A stretch of DNA of 47,640 nt from CAYVWB01 sp964455395 (GTDB lineage: Bacteria > Desulfobacterota > Desulfovibrionia > Desulfovibrionales > Desulfovibrionaceae). Shown one piece after another: positions 23,839 to 31,645 of this stretch (the first letter of the stretch is position 1; each line of letters opens with the position of its first letter). Position numbers and translations under genes: made by a program. The DNA lies in NCBI GenBank assembly GCA_964455395.1, contig CAYVWB010000032.1, positions 1 to 47,640 on the forward strand, read 5' to 3'. The notes under the pieces are model-generated. The model was given only the letters and a program-made list of their open reading frames with translations. It searched no databases and was not told where the DNA came from.

Positions 23839-26448
23839 CTAATTTGCAACTACATACCGAGTTGATGGGCCACGCCCTTTTTTGAGCAGCAACCCTTTGG
23901 CGACAAAATCCTGCAAATCGTAGTTGGCGGTGCGGGTCGAGACGCCCTTTCCGATGAGCTGTTCATATTCTCCTCGCGTCACGCTTTTCTTTACGACTAT
24001 ATGGGGCCAAGCTTTTTGTTGTCGGGTGTTCAGTTGTGCAAAAAGCTCTGCTTTCGCCATGGAAACAACACTTTGTGCATGAGTGGACATTGATTTTTGA
24101 GGGATACGTTGTTCTCTTTTATGTGGAGCCATGGCATACTGAGGCGCTTCAATCGTCTTTGTCTCGACAATTGAGGTATCTTCCATGGAGCTGAAAAAGT
24201 AACCCTGATGTTGTTTTGCAGTTTTGTACGAGTGGTCTTGTGAAATTCTACAGTACTCACCATGCGCCACAATGTCAGATTGTTCCTCCTCTGGCGTGTC
24301 TGGCTCGATCAATAGTTCATCAGCATGGATGATGTTGTCTTCACTCATGACAGCCGCACGGGTAAGGCAATTTCGCAATTCACGAATATTTCCAGGCCAA
24401 TCATATATCTTCATTCTTTCCAGGGCTCCTTTGCTAAGTGTAAGATTTGACTTTCCTGTTATCCGTTCAGCCTCTTTCAAGAAGTGCATTGTGAGAAACA
24501 AAAGATTTTCTTTGTGGTCGCGGAGTGGGGGTGTATGAATAGTGATGACATTCAGTCTAAAATAAAGATCTTCTCGGAAAATTTTTGCCTCAATGAGGTG
24601 CCTGAGGTCGACATTGGTTGCAGCTATGACACGAACATCAACGGCAATATCATGGTCGCTTCCAAGCGGCTTGATCTTTCTTAAAGAAATAGCGCGCAAT
24701 AAAGATTGTTGAACTTGCATGGATGCGACTTGTATTTCATCGAGGAATAGTGTGCCCTTGTGTGCTTCAAGAAATGCACCTTTTCGATCGCTTTTAGCCT
24801 CTGTGAATGCGCCTTTGACATGTCCAAAAAGTGTATCCATGAGAAGATTGGAGTCAAGCTCGCCACAGTTAATGGATATCAACGACCTGTCTCGACGTTG
24901 GCTGTGACTATGTATTGCTTCAGCAGTAAGTTGCTTCCCGGTGCCAGTTTCACCAGTTATAAGTACATCAACATCTACTTTTGCAGCCTTGAAGATCTCC
25001 AGGCGTAATGTGTCCATACGTTTTCCAAGTCCTTGAATTTCAGGAAGTAGATTCAAAGAAGAGGATTCAAATAAAGATTTGTAGCTTTTATCTAGATCAA
25101 CAGGCTCCCTAAGGCTTTCTGTTTTTAATCGCATTTCACGAATATGAATGTTGTCCATCTGCCGCTTCATGGTGAAGATCAAGTTGTTGATTGCATCTTG
25201 CAAAGCCGACGTTTCATAGCTCGACTTGGGTATTTTGATTAAGTTAAGTTTACCAGTTTTTTGAATGTCAACTATTGCTTGGGTCAATCTGTCGATCGGT
25301 TTTGCTGCGTGTCTGCCTAATAAATAAATCATTAAAAAGCACATTAAAAATGATGTCGCTATAAGCATAGTTATTATAAAGAGATAAGAATTATATGTTG
25401 AAAGTGCTTTATTGTTCATGTTTAGACTTGCCAGCCCGCTCCATACAGTTGGAGCACTTTCAAGAGAAGACATGAAGAATATGGGTGCAAGTGCAATATT
25501 AACTTCTTTAGATGAACCAAAAGAAGAATTTTCATTGTCTGAAAAGGCAAGTAATTCGTTGTTTTTCAATTTGGTTCTAGTGAGTATGTTTTTGAATGGT
25601 TTACAATATCTATCTACCTGGAAAATTTTTCCATAAGATGAGTGGATTAATGTATTGTTGCAACTTGAGAAAAATGCGTCCATAGATGGAGCGATTGTGT
25701 AAGGATTATCGTTGTAGGGTTGCGGAAGTATCAACCCCTCAAATGTGTAAAAAAAGCTGGCCGTAACGATTTGCTTATTATGATATTGCAGAGATGAACT
25801 CTCTTTGTTAAGTCGTTTCGTCAAGATTTTCTTTATCTGCGTTGCATCAATCATGATTATAATAAAGCCAGTTAAAGTGTTTTCAGTGAAAGAAGGCGTG
25901 ACCATTTGCCAAGCATGTGTTTTTATTTTGTTGCTAGGTTGCAACTCAAGAAATAAAGGATAGGTTGCTTCAGAAAGTGGCGAAATTTCTATAGTACCAC
26001 TTTCCATCATTCGAAGCTTATCATAAAAGAGAAAAGGGTCAGGGGAAACCTTGTCTAGACTATTTAAAGGTAGCTCGAAAGAAAGTCCTTTGTGCTGCGA
26101 TACTAGCGAATGGCTATTGTCTATTAACGAAATGTAGCCAGCAATTAAATATTCTTTTTCAACAATTATTTTTTTGGCTGACAGTATAAAATTTTGTTTG
26201 TCTTGCTGTGAAAAATTTTGCGAGAGGTGTAAAATATCTTTTTTTATGCTTTCAAGTAATAGTTCAACGCGTTTTGCTTGAAGACTGTTGTAAGTATAGA
26301 TATTGGCTAGATCGTTCTTTTTAATATGGCTTAACGAATGCATGTACGCTAAATATCCGGTCAAAGAAATCAGCAAAATCAAGAGTGGGGCCAAAGCAAG
26401 CAATAGTTTGCTAGCCAATGTTTTGTTTCTAGTGTATTTATGTAACAT
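23839..26448 (-). CDS. Membrane-bound sigma-54-dependent activator with an atypical C-terminal winged helix
   Basis: The 869-residue protein is a one-component regulator: membrane segments at about 13-35 and 354-378 flank an extracytoplasmic sensor, a HAMP-like linker follows (about 379-432), then the AAA+ domain with Walker A GETGTGK (499-505), GTLFLDEI Walker B (565-572) and the sigma-54 contact loop GAFTEA (546-551, normally GAFTGA). The usual Fis-type helix-turn-helix is missing; residues 803-869 instead resemble the winged helix at the end of Fic and RecG-like ATP-binding proteins (LNTRQQKAW, TRGEYEQL, STRTANYDLQDFVAKGLL). The gene is very AT-rich and has no clear ribosome site. It is divergent from the transporter gene that carries a -24/-12 promoter, the likely target. 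Confidence 0.92.
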   Translation of the reverse strand: MLHKYTRNKTLASKLLLALAPLLILLISLTGYLAYMHSLSHIKKNDLANIYTYNSLQAKRVELLLESIKKDILHLSQNFSQQDKQNFILSAKKIIVEKEYLIAGYISLIDNSHSLVSQHKGLSFELPLNSLDKVSPDPFLFYDKLRMMESGTIEISPLSEATYPLFLELQPSNKIKTHAWQMVTPSFTENTLTGFIIIMIDATQIKKILTKRLNKESSSLQYHNKQIVTASFFYTFEGLILPQPYNDNPYTIAPSMDAFFSSCNNTLIHSSYGKIFQVDRYCKPFKNILTRTKLKNNELLAFSDNENSSFGSSKEVNIALAPIFFMSSLESAPTVWSGLASLNMNNKALSTYNSYLFIITMLIATSFLMCFLMIYLLGRHAAKPIDRLTQAIVDIQKTGKLNLIKIPKSSYETSALQDAINNLIFTMKRQMDNIHIREMRLKTESLREPVDLDKSYKSLFESSSLNLLPEIQGLGKRMDTLRLEIFKAAKVDVDVLITGETGTGKQLTAEAIHSHSQRRDRSLISINCGELDSNLLMDTLFGHVKGAFTEAKSDRKGAFLEAHKGTLFLDEIQVASMQVQQSLLRAISLRKIKPLGSDHDIAVDVRVIAATNVDLRHLIEAKIFREDLYFRLNVITIHTPPLRDHKENLLFLTMHFLKEAERITGKSNLTLSKGALERMKIYDWPGNIRELRNCLTRAAVMSEDNIIHADELLIEPDTPEEEQSDIVAHGEYCRISQDHSYKTAKQHQGYFFSSMEDTSIVETKTIEAPQYAMAPHKREQRIPQKSMSTHAQSVVSMAKAELFAQLNTRQQKAWPHIVVKKSVTRGEYEQLIGKGVSTRTANYDLQDFVAKGLLLKKGRGPSTRYVVAN

Positions 26449-26653
26449 TTTTTTTGGGTTCGGTTGCTTAGGGTGTTAAAATACTTTATAAAAGTGTAAA
26501 AATAATTTCTGAATGTCAAAAATAAAGAGGGTTTTAACTCAAAAACTTAATGCAATTGAGCGGTTCATGGCTATTTTCTATTGCTAAATTTGAAGTGTAA
26601 GAATAAAAAGAGTTTCTTGAGAGTGAGGAACAATAAAATTTATATTTGCACGG

Positions 26654-26673
26654 TTTTGCGAGATTTTGCAAGA
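26654..26673 (+). repeat. Tandem TTTTGCRAGA repeat, candidate upstream activator site
   Basis: TTTTGCGAGA (26654-26663) is followed at once by TTTTGCAAGA (26664-26673), a 10-bp period that puts both on one face of DNA. It lies about 33 bp upstream of the -24 box. The activator encoded next door is the candidate binder. Confidence 0.4.
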
Positions 26674-26704
26674 TTTTTTTCACATAACATTAAGTACTTG
26701 CATA

Positions 26705-26720
26705 TGGCACTTTTTTTGCT
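26705..26720 (+). promoter_or_regulatory. Sigma-54 (-24/-12) promoter of the transporter operon
   Basis: TGGCACTTTTTTTGCT matches the consensus TGGCAC-N5-TTGC[AT] at every conserved position, with GG at 26706-26707 and GC at 26718-26719 exactly ten bases apart. Transcription would start near 26731, giving a leader of about 95 bases before the transporter. The rest of the 378-bp divergent region is AT-rich with no gene. Confidence 0.85.
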
Positions 26721-26826
26721 GATGATTTCAGTTGTCTCTGGTCATGTTGCCTGAAGCCATTCCAGGTTCACTGTTTACGAATTTTTTTGGTTCTTATAAA
26801 ATGGCATTATTCATGGAGGGACTTGT

Positions 26827-28641
26827 ATGGATGGTATAGAGTTGACTCCGCAGATTATTTCGGTTTCATTGCTTCTGTTGTTGGCGCTTTATTGTCTCGT
26901 TACAGAAAAAATTCCTATCACTGTAACGGCCCTTGGCATCATTGCAGCTCTTTCTGCTTTGGAATCCCTTTTTGGCGGCGTTCTTGATCATTCTTTGATC
27001 TTCGGATCTTTTGGGAGCCGTGGCCCCTTGGCTGTTGCCATGTTGTTTCTTGTAAGCGCTGCCATGTTGCGTACTGGAGCCTTATCGTTTGTCGTCGATG
27101 CTTTTATCAAAGTTACCAAGGGAAATGCTTTTTTGTTGATGGCATTCATGGTTCCTTTGACGGTTGTGCTTTCAGCGTTCTTGAACAACACCCCTGTTGT
27201 AATCATATTCATTTCGATTATATTGATGCTCTGCGAGCGTTTTAAGTTGCTTCCATCTAAGTTTCTTATTCCGCTTTCATACGCATCTATTCTTGGCGGG
27301 ACATGTACCCTCATTGGAACATCAACTAATATTATTTTGAGTGATATGATGGTTCGTGAAGGTCGTCCGCCTCTTGGATTTTTTGAATTGAGTATTGTTG
27401 GTGTTCCTGTTGCAATTATAGGCAGCTTGTTTCTCATTTTTGTGGCCCCTCGCTTGCTTCCAGAGCGAAAATCTACTTTCATTTCCAGCGGAGACGTTCA
27501 GGTAAAAACCTATATAACAGATTTGGCAGTTCCTCAAAATAGTCCTTTGGTCGGGTTGACAACTGAAAATATTACTACAGTTGCCGGTTTGAACGCCAAA
27601 GTGCTCGAGGTTTTCCGTGATGGAGAAAGGGTCTATATTCCAGGGGAAGCGCACGTAGTTTTGCAGTCTGATGATTACATAACTCTCGAGGACGATGCAG
27701 ACAACATCGCATCAATGCTTAGAAAGCGGATTGTGGCACTTCATAAAGGGGATGAGAACCTTTATTTGTCCGGCCCGAAAGATACACATCCTATAGCTGA
27801 GCTTATCGTTCCTCCCAATAGTAAAGCTCGAGGAAGGCGTATTCAAAATACTGAGGTTGGCCGAAACGATGAAATTACTCTTATAGGCGTCATGCGCAAG
27901 CAAACCCATTATGCATGGCAAAAGCCTGAACAGTTGCGTTTCGCAACTGGCGACACCGTCTTGGTTCAAGGCACTAGCAATGCTTTGGCCTCCATGCAGG
28001 CAGATGGGGATTTTCTTGTTGTTGAGGAAGCTGGGGCGAAAATTCATTACACCAACAAGGCTCCCCTTACTCTTGGTCTGTTTTTGAGTATGATCGGCTT
28101 GGCTGCCTTTAATATCATGGGCATCTTGCCTGCTGCTACTATTGTTGTTTTTCTCATGTTTGTTACAAGGTGTCTGACTGTTAAAGAAGGATTTCGCTCT
28201 CTTGATGGCGAAGTGCTTATTTTGATTGTTTCTACGATTGCTTTAGGAATGGCCTTAAGTGAAACTGGAGCGGCTGGTGTTTATGCAACTCTTTTCTTGT
28301 CTCCCTTTGAAGGGGTCTCCCCTCGTATAATTCTTGTCGCTTTAATCGTCTTTACTGCGTTGGTTACAAATTTTCTCAGCAACAACTCCGCAGCCGCCTT
28401 GCTCACACCAATTGCAGTTTCGATGGGGATACAGCTTGATGTCGATCCAAGAGCATTCTTGGTCGGCATAGCCTTTGGCGCCTCTGCCTGCTATCTTACG
28501 CCAATCGGCTATCAAACTAACCTTCTTGTGTACAACCCTGGTGGGTACAAATTTGCCGACTTCTTGCGAGTTGGCATCCCAATGACCATACTTGTTATAG
28601 TGGCCTCATCTATCTTGATTCCGGTGTTTTTCGACATTTGA
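26827..28641 (+). CDS. SLC13-family anion transporter with central TrkA-C domains
   Basis: The 604-residue inner-membrane protein has two halves of about six membrane segments each, separated by two TrkA_C-like cytosolic domains (about 218-300 and 315-400). The family's ion and substrate motifs are visible in both halves: NNTPVVIIF and GTSTNIILSDMM, then FLSNNSAAALLTPIAVS and PIGYQTNLLVYNPGGYKFADFLRVGIP. Members of this subgroup move sulfate, thiosulfate or dicarboxylates with Na+; the substrate here is unknown, though sulfate fits the suspected organism. GGAGGGA precedes the ATG at 26827. It leads an operon with a receiver 19 bp downstream and is probably sigma-54 controlled. Confidence 0.92.
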   Translation: MDGIELTPQIISVSLLLLLALYCLVTEKIPITVTALGIIAALSALESLFGGVLDHSLIFGSFGSRGPLAVAMLFLVSAAMLRTGALSFVVDAFIKVTKGNAFLLMAFMVPLTVVLSAFLNNTPVVIIFISIILMLCERFKLLPSKFLIPLSYASILGGTCTLIGTSTNIILSDMMVREGRPPLGFFELSIVGVPVAIIGSLFLIFVAPRLLPERKSTFISSGDVQVKTYITDLAVPQNSPLVGLTTENITTVAGLNAKVLEVFRDGERVYIPGEAHVVLQSDDYITLEDDADNIASMLRKRIVALHKGDENLYLSGPKDTHPIAELIVPPNSKARGRRIQNTEVGRNDEITLIGVMRKQTHYAWQKPEQLRFATGDTVLVQGTSNALASMQADGDFLVVEEAGAKIHYTNKAPLTLGLFLSMIGLAAFNIMGILPAATIVVFLMFVTRCLTVKEGFRSLDGEVLILIVSTIALGMALSETGAAGVYATLFLSPFEGVSPRIILVALIVFTALVTNFLSNNSAAALLTPIAVSMGIQLDVDPRAFLVGIAFGASACYLTPIGYQTNLLVYNPGGYKFADFLRVGIPMTILVIVASSILIPVFFDI

Positions 28642-28660
28642 TTTTCAGGAGTCTCATTCC

Positions 28661-29062
28661 ATGTCACGAAAAAAGCATGTGCTTATTGTTGATGATGAAG
28701 AGCGTCTTGTCCGCAACTTTACTACTATTCTTCAACGACAAGGTTTCGAGGCGACTGGGGTTACCTCAGGAGAGGCTGCCCTTGAAGCGCTTGCTTCGGC
28801 AGATTCTGTTGATGTCATTCTTCTCGATGTTAAAATGGATGGCATGAATGGAATTGAAGTTCTCAGGGAGGTCAAGAAGCGGTTCGAAACCGTCCAGGTT
28901 ATTCTTTATACCGGGAATGCAACTATTCAGCAAGGTATTGATGGCCTTGAGCTAGGCGCCTTCTACTATGTTGAAAAGCCAGCTCCAATTGAGGAGATCG
29001 TGGACTTGATCCAATGCGCTTGCGAACGAAGAGAGCGCAAGCATGGTGATTCCTGTCGATAG
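28661..29062 (+). CDS. Stand-alone response regulator receiver protein
   Basis: The 133-residue receiver has IVDDEERLVRNF, the acceptor Asp in VILLDVKMDGMNG, Thr in ILYTGNAT and Lys in VEKPAP. GGAG lies upstream of the ATG at 28661, and the gap to the transporter is 19 bp, so the two are co-transcribed. Coupling of a transporter and a receiver suggests that transport or substrate level is read by the nearby kinases. A terminator candidate follows. Confidence 0.93.
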   Translation: MSRKKHVLIVDDEERLVRNFTTILQRQGFEATGVTSGEAALEALASADSVDVILLDVKMDGMNGIEVLREVKKRFETVQVILYTGNATIQQGIDGLELGAFYYVEKPAPIEEIVDLIQCACERRERKHGDSCR

Positions 29063-29083
29063 TATTTAGGTCTTACTCTGCGC

Positions 29084-29122
29084 AAGGGGAGTGGTGTTTT
29101 GTCATTATACGCCATTCCCCTT
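29084..29122 (+). terminator. Terminator candidate after the transporter-receiver operon
   Basis: AAGGGGAGTGG (29084-29094) pairs with CCATTCCCCTT (29112-29122), an 11-bp stem with one G-U pair and a 17-nt loop, followed by a broken T-run. It would separate the transporter operon from the kinase at 29181. Confidence 0.55.
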
Positions 29123-29180
29123 TGAGTTTATTTTCAAAATCTTATTTTCTGAGTGATTCAAATTCATCAGTGAGGTTAAA

Positions 29181-30884
29181 GTGCGTAGCAGTGAACGTCC
29201 CAGGCATTTTCAATACGCCAGACGGATGATATTTCTTGGGATTGTTTTTGTTCCGTTGGCGCCGTATCTTCTTGCAATTCTTGTCTCCTATGGTTTCTTC
29301 CTCAATGTTCTTCTTGACAAGAGCAATTCAGCTGGCCTGCGTGTTGCTCAAGATCATGCACTCGGCATCGACCGTTATCTCTCCGAGCGTAAGCAAGACT
29401 TACGTTTTGTTGAGCAGGTTTTTGATGCAAATTATTTGTATGAAAGTAATCATCTTGAAACTATTTTCGCTGCTGTTCAAGAGATCAATCCTGCATTTGT
29501 GGATATTGGCATAATTGATGAAAATGGAACGCAGGTAGCCTATGCTGGCCCACATGATCTTCAAGATGCTCTCTATGGTGATTCTTCATGGTTTCAGGAA
29601 GCCATGCAGCAAGGCTCATATGTAAGCGATGTATTTCTTGGGCATCGCGGGCAGCCTCACTTCGTTGTTGCAATAAAGTCTCACGGCCCGTCGCCGTATG
29701 TCATTCGAGCAACAATCGATAGCGCCTCTTTTGGACGGCTAGTGGATTCCATTCGACTTGGTATGACGGGCGCTGCTTATATCGTCAATAAAAATGGAGT
29801 ATTACAAACGTCTCTCGCTGACGAGGCTCCATTGCTTGCGCAAGATCCAGACTTTTCGGCGTACTCTGCAACAGATGATGAGAGCACCGAGCAAGGATGG
29901 CATGCCTTTGATTTCATTGGTGGCTCTTCTTATGTATACTCTACTGCGCCGTTGAATGATGGTCGTTGGAATCTTGTAGCTCGTATTGAATCCGGTGAAG
30001 CGCATGGAGCTATTCTTGAAGCTGCACTTTATGTAGTTGCCATTTCTCTTTTTGGTGGGCTGGTCACCATTCCTTTAGCCTTTTGGGTCGCGAACAAGAT
30101 CGGCGATGCTCTTATTGAGGCTGATAGTGTCAAAGAACATTTGCGCACAAGACTTTCTCGTAGCGTTCGACTAGCTACATTGGGGGAGATGACTGCAAAT
30201 TTTGCTCATGAAATAAATAATCCATTGCAGGTCATGCGTACAGAGCTGACCTTGATGTCCATGCTTATCAAAGATACTCCTCTCAATGCTTCGGCTGCAA
30301 CAATGAAAGAACTCAAGCTAAGCCTTATGGACGCCATAGATCAGCTTGAGTTGCAGATAGAACGTTGTGCCACTGTCACACATTCCATCCTCAGCTTTGG
30401 TCGACAGGAGCAGCCGCGCGTCACCACGTTGGAAGTAGGCAAACTCATGGACGACATGGTGAGCATGGTCTCCAAAAAAGCTGAAGTGCAGTCCATCAAG
30501 CTCAACGTACAAGTCCATCCGGATACTCCAATGGTGCAAGCAGACGCTGCAAAATTGCAGCAAATTTTTCTCAATTTACTGAACAATGCTATCTATGCCA
30601 TTGTAGAACGACATGGACATGCAGGCGGAAAAATAGATTTTTTCGCAGAACCATACAGCACTGGCTGGGTGAAGATTCAGGTAAAAGACAATGGCACTGG
30701 TATTCCAAAAGGAATTCTGGCCAACATCTATACTCCTTTCTTCACTACGAAGCCGCCAAAAAAAGGCACGGGACTGGGTTTGGCTGTCTGCTATGGATTG
30801 ATTGAATCCATGGGGGGCTCCATAGAGGTCTCTACTGCAGAAAACGAAGGCACGGCATTTACGATACTGTTGCCTAGCGTCTGA
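29181..30884 (+). CDS. Cache-domain sensor histidine kinase
   Basis: The 567-residue kinase has membrane segments at about 16-43 and 280-302 around a dCache-type sensor (DIGIIDENGTQVAYAGP; GSYVSDVFLGHRGQPHFVVAI), then HisKA with His343 in FAHEINNPLQVMRTE and HATPase with LLNNAIYAI, DNGTGIP and GTGLGLAVCYGLI. I use the GTG at 29181, preceded by GAGG; an ATG at codon 16 is an alternative that would shorten the N terminus. The sensor motifs match those of the kinase at 19703 almost position for position, so both probably sense the same kind of ligand. Likely partner is the receiver at 28661. Confidence 0.93.
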   Translation: MRSSERPRHFQYARRMIFLGIVFVPLAPYLLAILVSYGFFLNVLLDKSNSAGLRVAQDHALGIDRYLSERKQDLRFVEQVFDANYLYESNHLETIFAAVQEINPAFVDIGIIDENGTQVAYAGPHDLQDALYGDSSWFQEAMQQGSYVSDVFLGHRGQPHFVVAIKSHGPSPYVIRATIDSASFGRLVDSIRLGMTGAAYIVNKNGVLQTSLADEAPLLAQDPDFSAYSATDDESTEQGWHAFDFIGGSSYVYSTAPLNDGRWNLVARIESGEAHGAILEAALYVVAISLFGGLVTIPLAFWVANKIGDALIEADSVKEHLRTRLSRSVRLATLGEMTANFAHEINNPLQVMRTELTLMSMLIKDTPLNASAATMKELKLSLMDAIDQLELQIERCATVTHSILSFGRQEQPRVTTLEVGKLMDDMVSMVSKKAEVQSIKLNVQVHPDTPMVQADAAKLQQIFLNLLNNAIYAIVERHGHAGGKIDFFAEPYSTGWVKIQVKDNGTGIPKGILANIYTPFFTTKPPKKGTGLGLAVCYGLIESMGGSIEVSTAENEGTAFTILLPSV

Positions 30885-31003
30885 GATACTTTTGGAGACA
30901 ATGGTAGAACTACGACGTTGCAGACACGGTGAACCAGTGCACAGCCTGCTTGTAAGGAAGCGGCTACTTCAAGGCAGAAAAGACGCGGGAAACCGCCGTG
31001 CTG

Positions 31004-31645
31004 CTATTCACCCCAGCGCTTGCAGAGGGCGTGATCCAGGCCGAAAAGATCCAGCAAACGTCCCACAACATGATCGATGAGATCGGCGATGGTCTGCGGC
31101 CGGTTGTAGAAGCCGGGTGAGGCAGGCACGATGGTGGCGCCAGCCTCGGCGGCGGCGGTCATGTTGCGTAAATGCACTAGATTGAAGGGCGACTCGCGCA
31201 CCAGCAGCGCCAGCGGACGACGCTCCTTGAGCGTGACGTCCGCTGCCCGATGCAACAGATTGGCGCCGAAGCCATGGGCAATGGCCGACAGGCTGGCCAT
31301 GGAGCATGGGACCACGCACATCCCAACGGCGCGCCATGAACCCGACGCTGGCGCTGCGGCGATTTCATGCTGCGAGTAGACCCGCGCAGCCTTGGTCAGC
31401 ACGGCGTCGAACGCGGTCACAGGGTCGGGCGGGGTACTCCCGGAAGCGGTGTCGACGGCGGTCGCTGTGGGCCCGCCGGATTCGTAGCGCAACACTTCGC
31501 GTGCGCCGTCCGAGACGATGACATGCGTCTCAACGATGCTGGCGAGCGGGTCGCTCGTCAAGACCTGAAGCAGCCGCAAGGCGTAGGGCGCGCCGCTTGC
31601 TCCGGAGACGCCCACCACCAGCCGACGCGGTGCGGCAGCGCTCAT
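31004..31645 (-). CDS. ubiX: Flavin prenyltransferase UbiX
   Basis: UbiX joins a prenyl group to FMN to make the prenyl-FMN cofactor of UbiD decarboxylases. The 213-residue protein has the flavin site GVSGASGAPYALRLLQ, the conserved PCSMASLSAIAHGFGANLLHRAADVTLKERRPL and PASPGFYNRPQTIADLIDHVVGRLLDLFG. Its ATG overlaps the ubiD stop as ATGA, so the two are translationally coupled. A 70-residue-type insertion after the first helix (GGPTATAVDTASGSTPPDP) makes it slightly longer than the usual 190 residues. Confidence 0.95.
   Translation of the reverse strand: MSAAAPRRLVVGVSGASGAPYALRLLQVLTSDPLASIVETHVIVSDGAREVLRYESGGPTATAVDTASGSTPPDPVTAFDAVLTKAARVYSQHEIAAAPASGSWRAVGMCVVPCSMASLSAIAHGFGANLLHRAADVTLKERRPLALLVRESPFNLVHLRNMTAAAEAGATIVPASPGFYNRPQTIADLIDHVVGRLLDLFGLDHALCKRWGE

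Noticed and set aside
30892..31080. 62-codon plus-strand frame after the last kinase with a GGAG site
   Set aside because: It runs into the antisense of ubiX, and its translation is Arg-rich with no domain.
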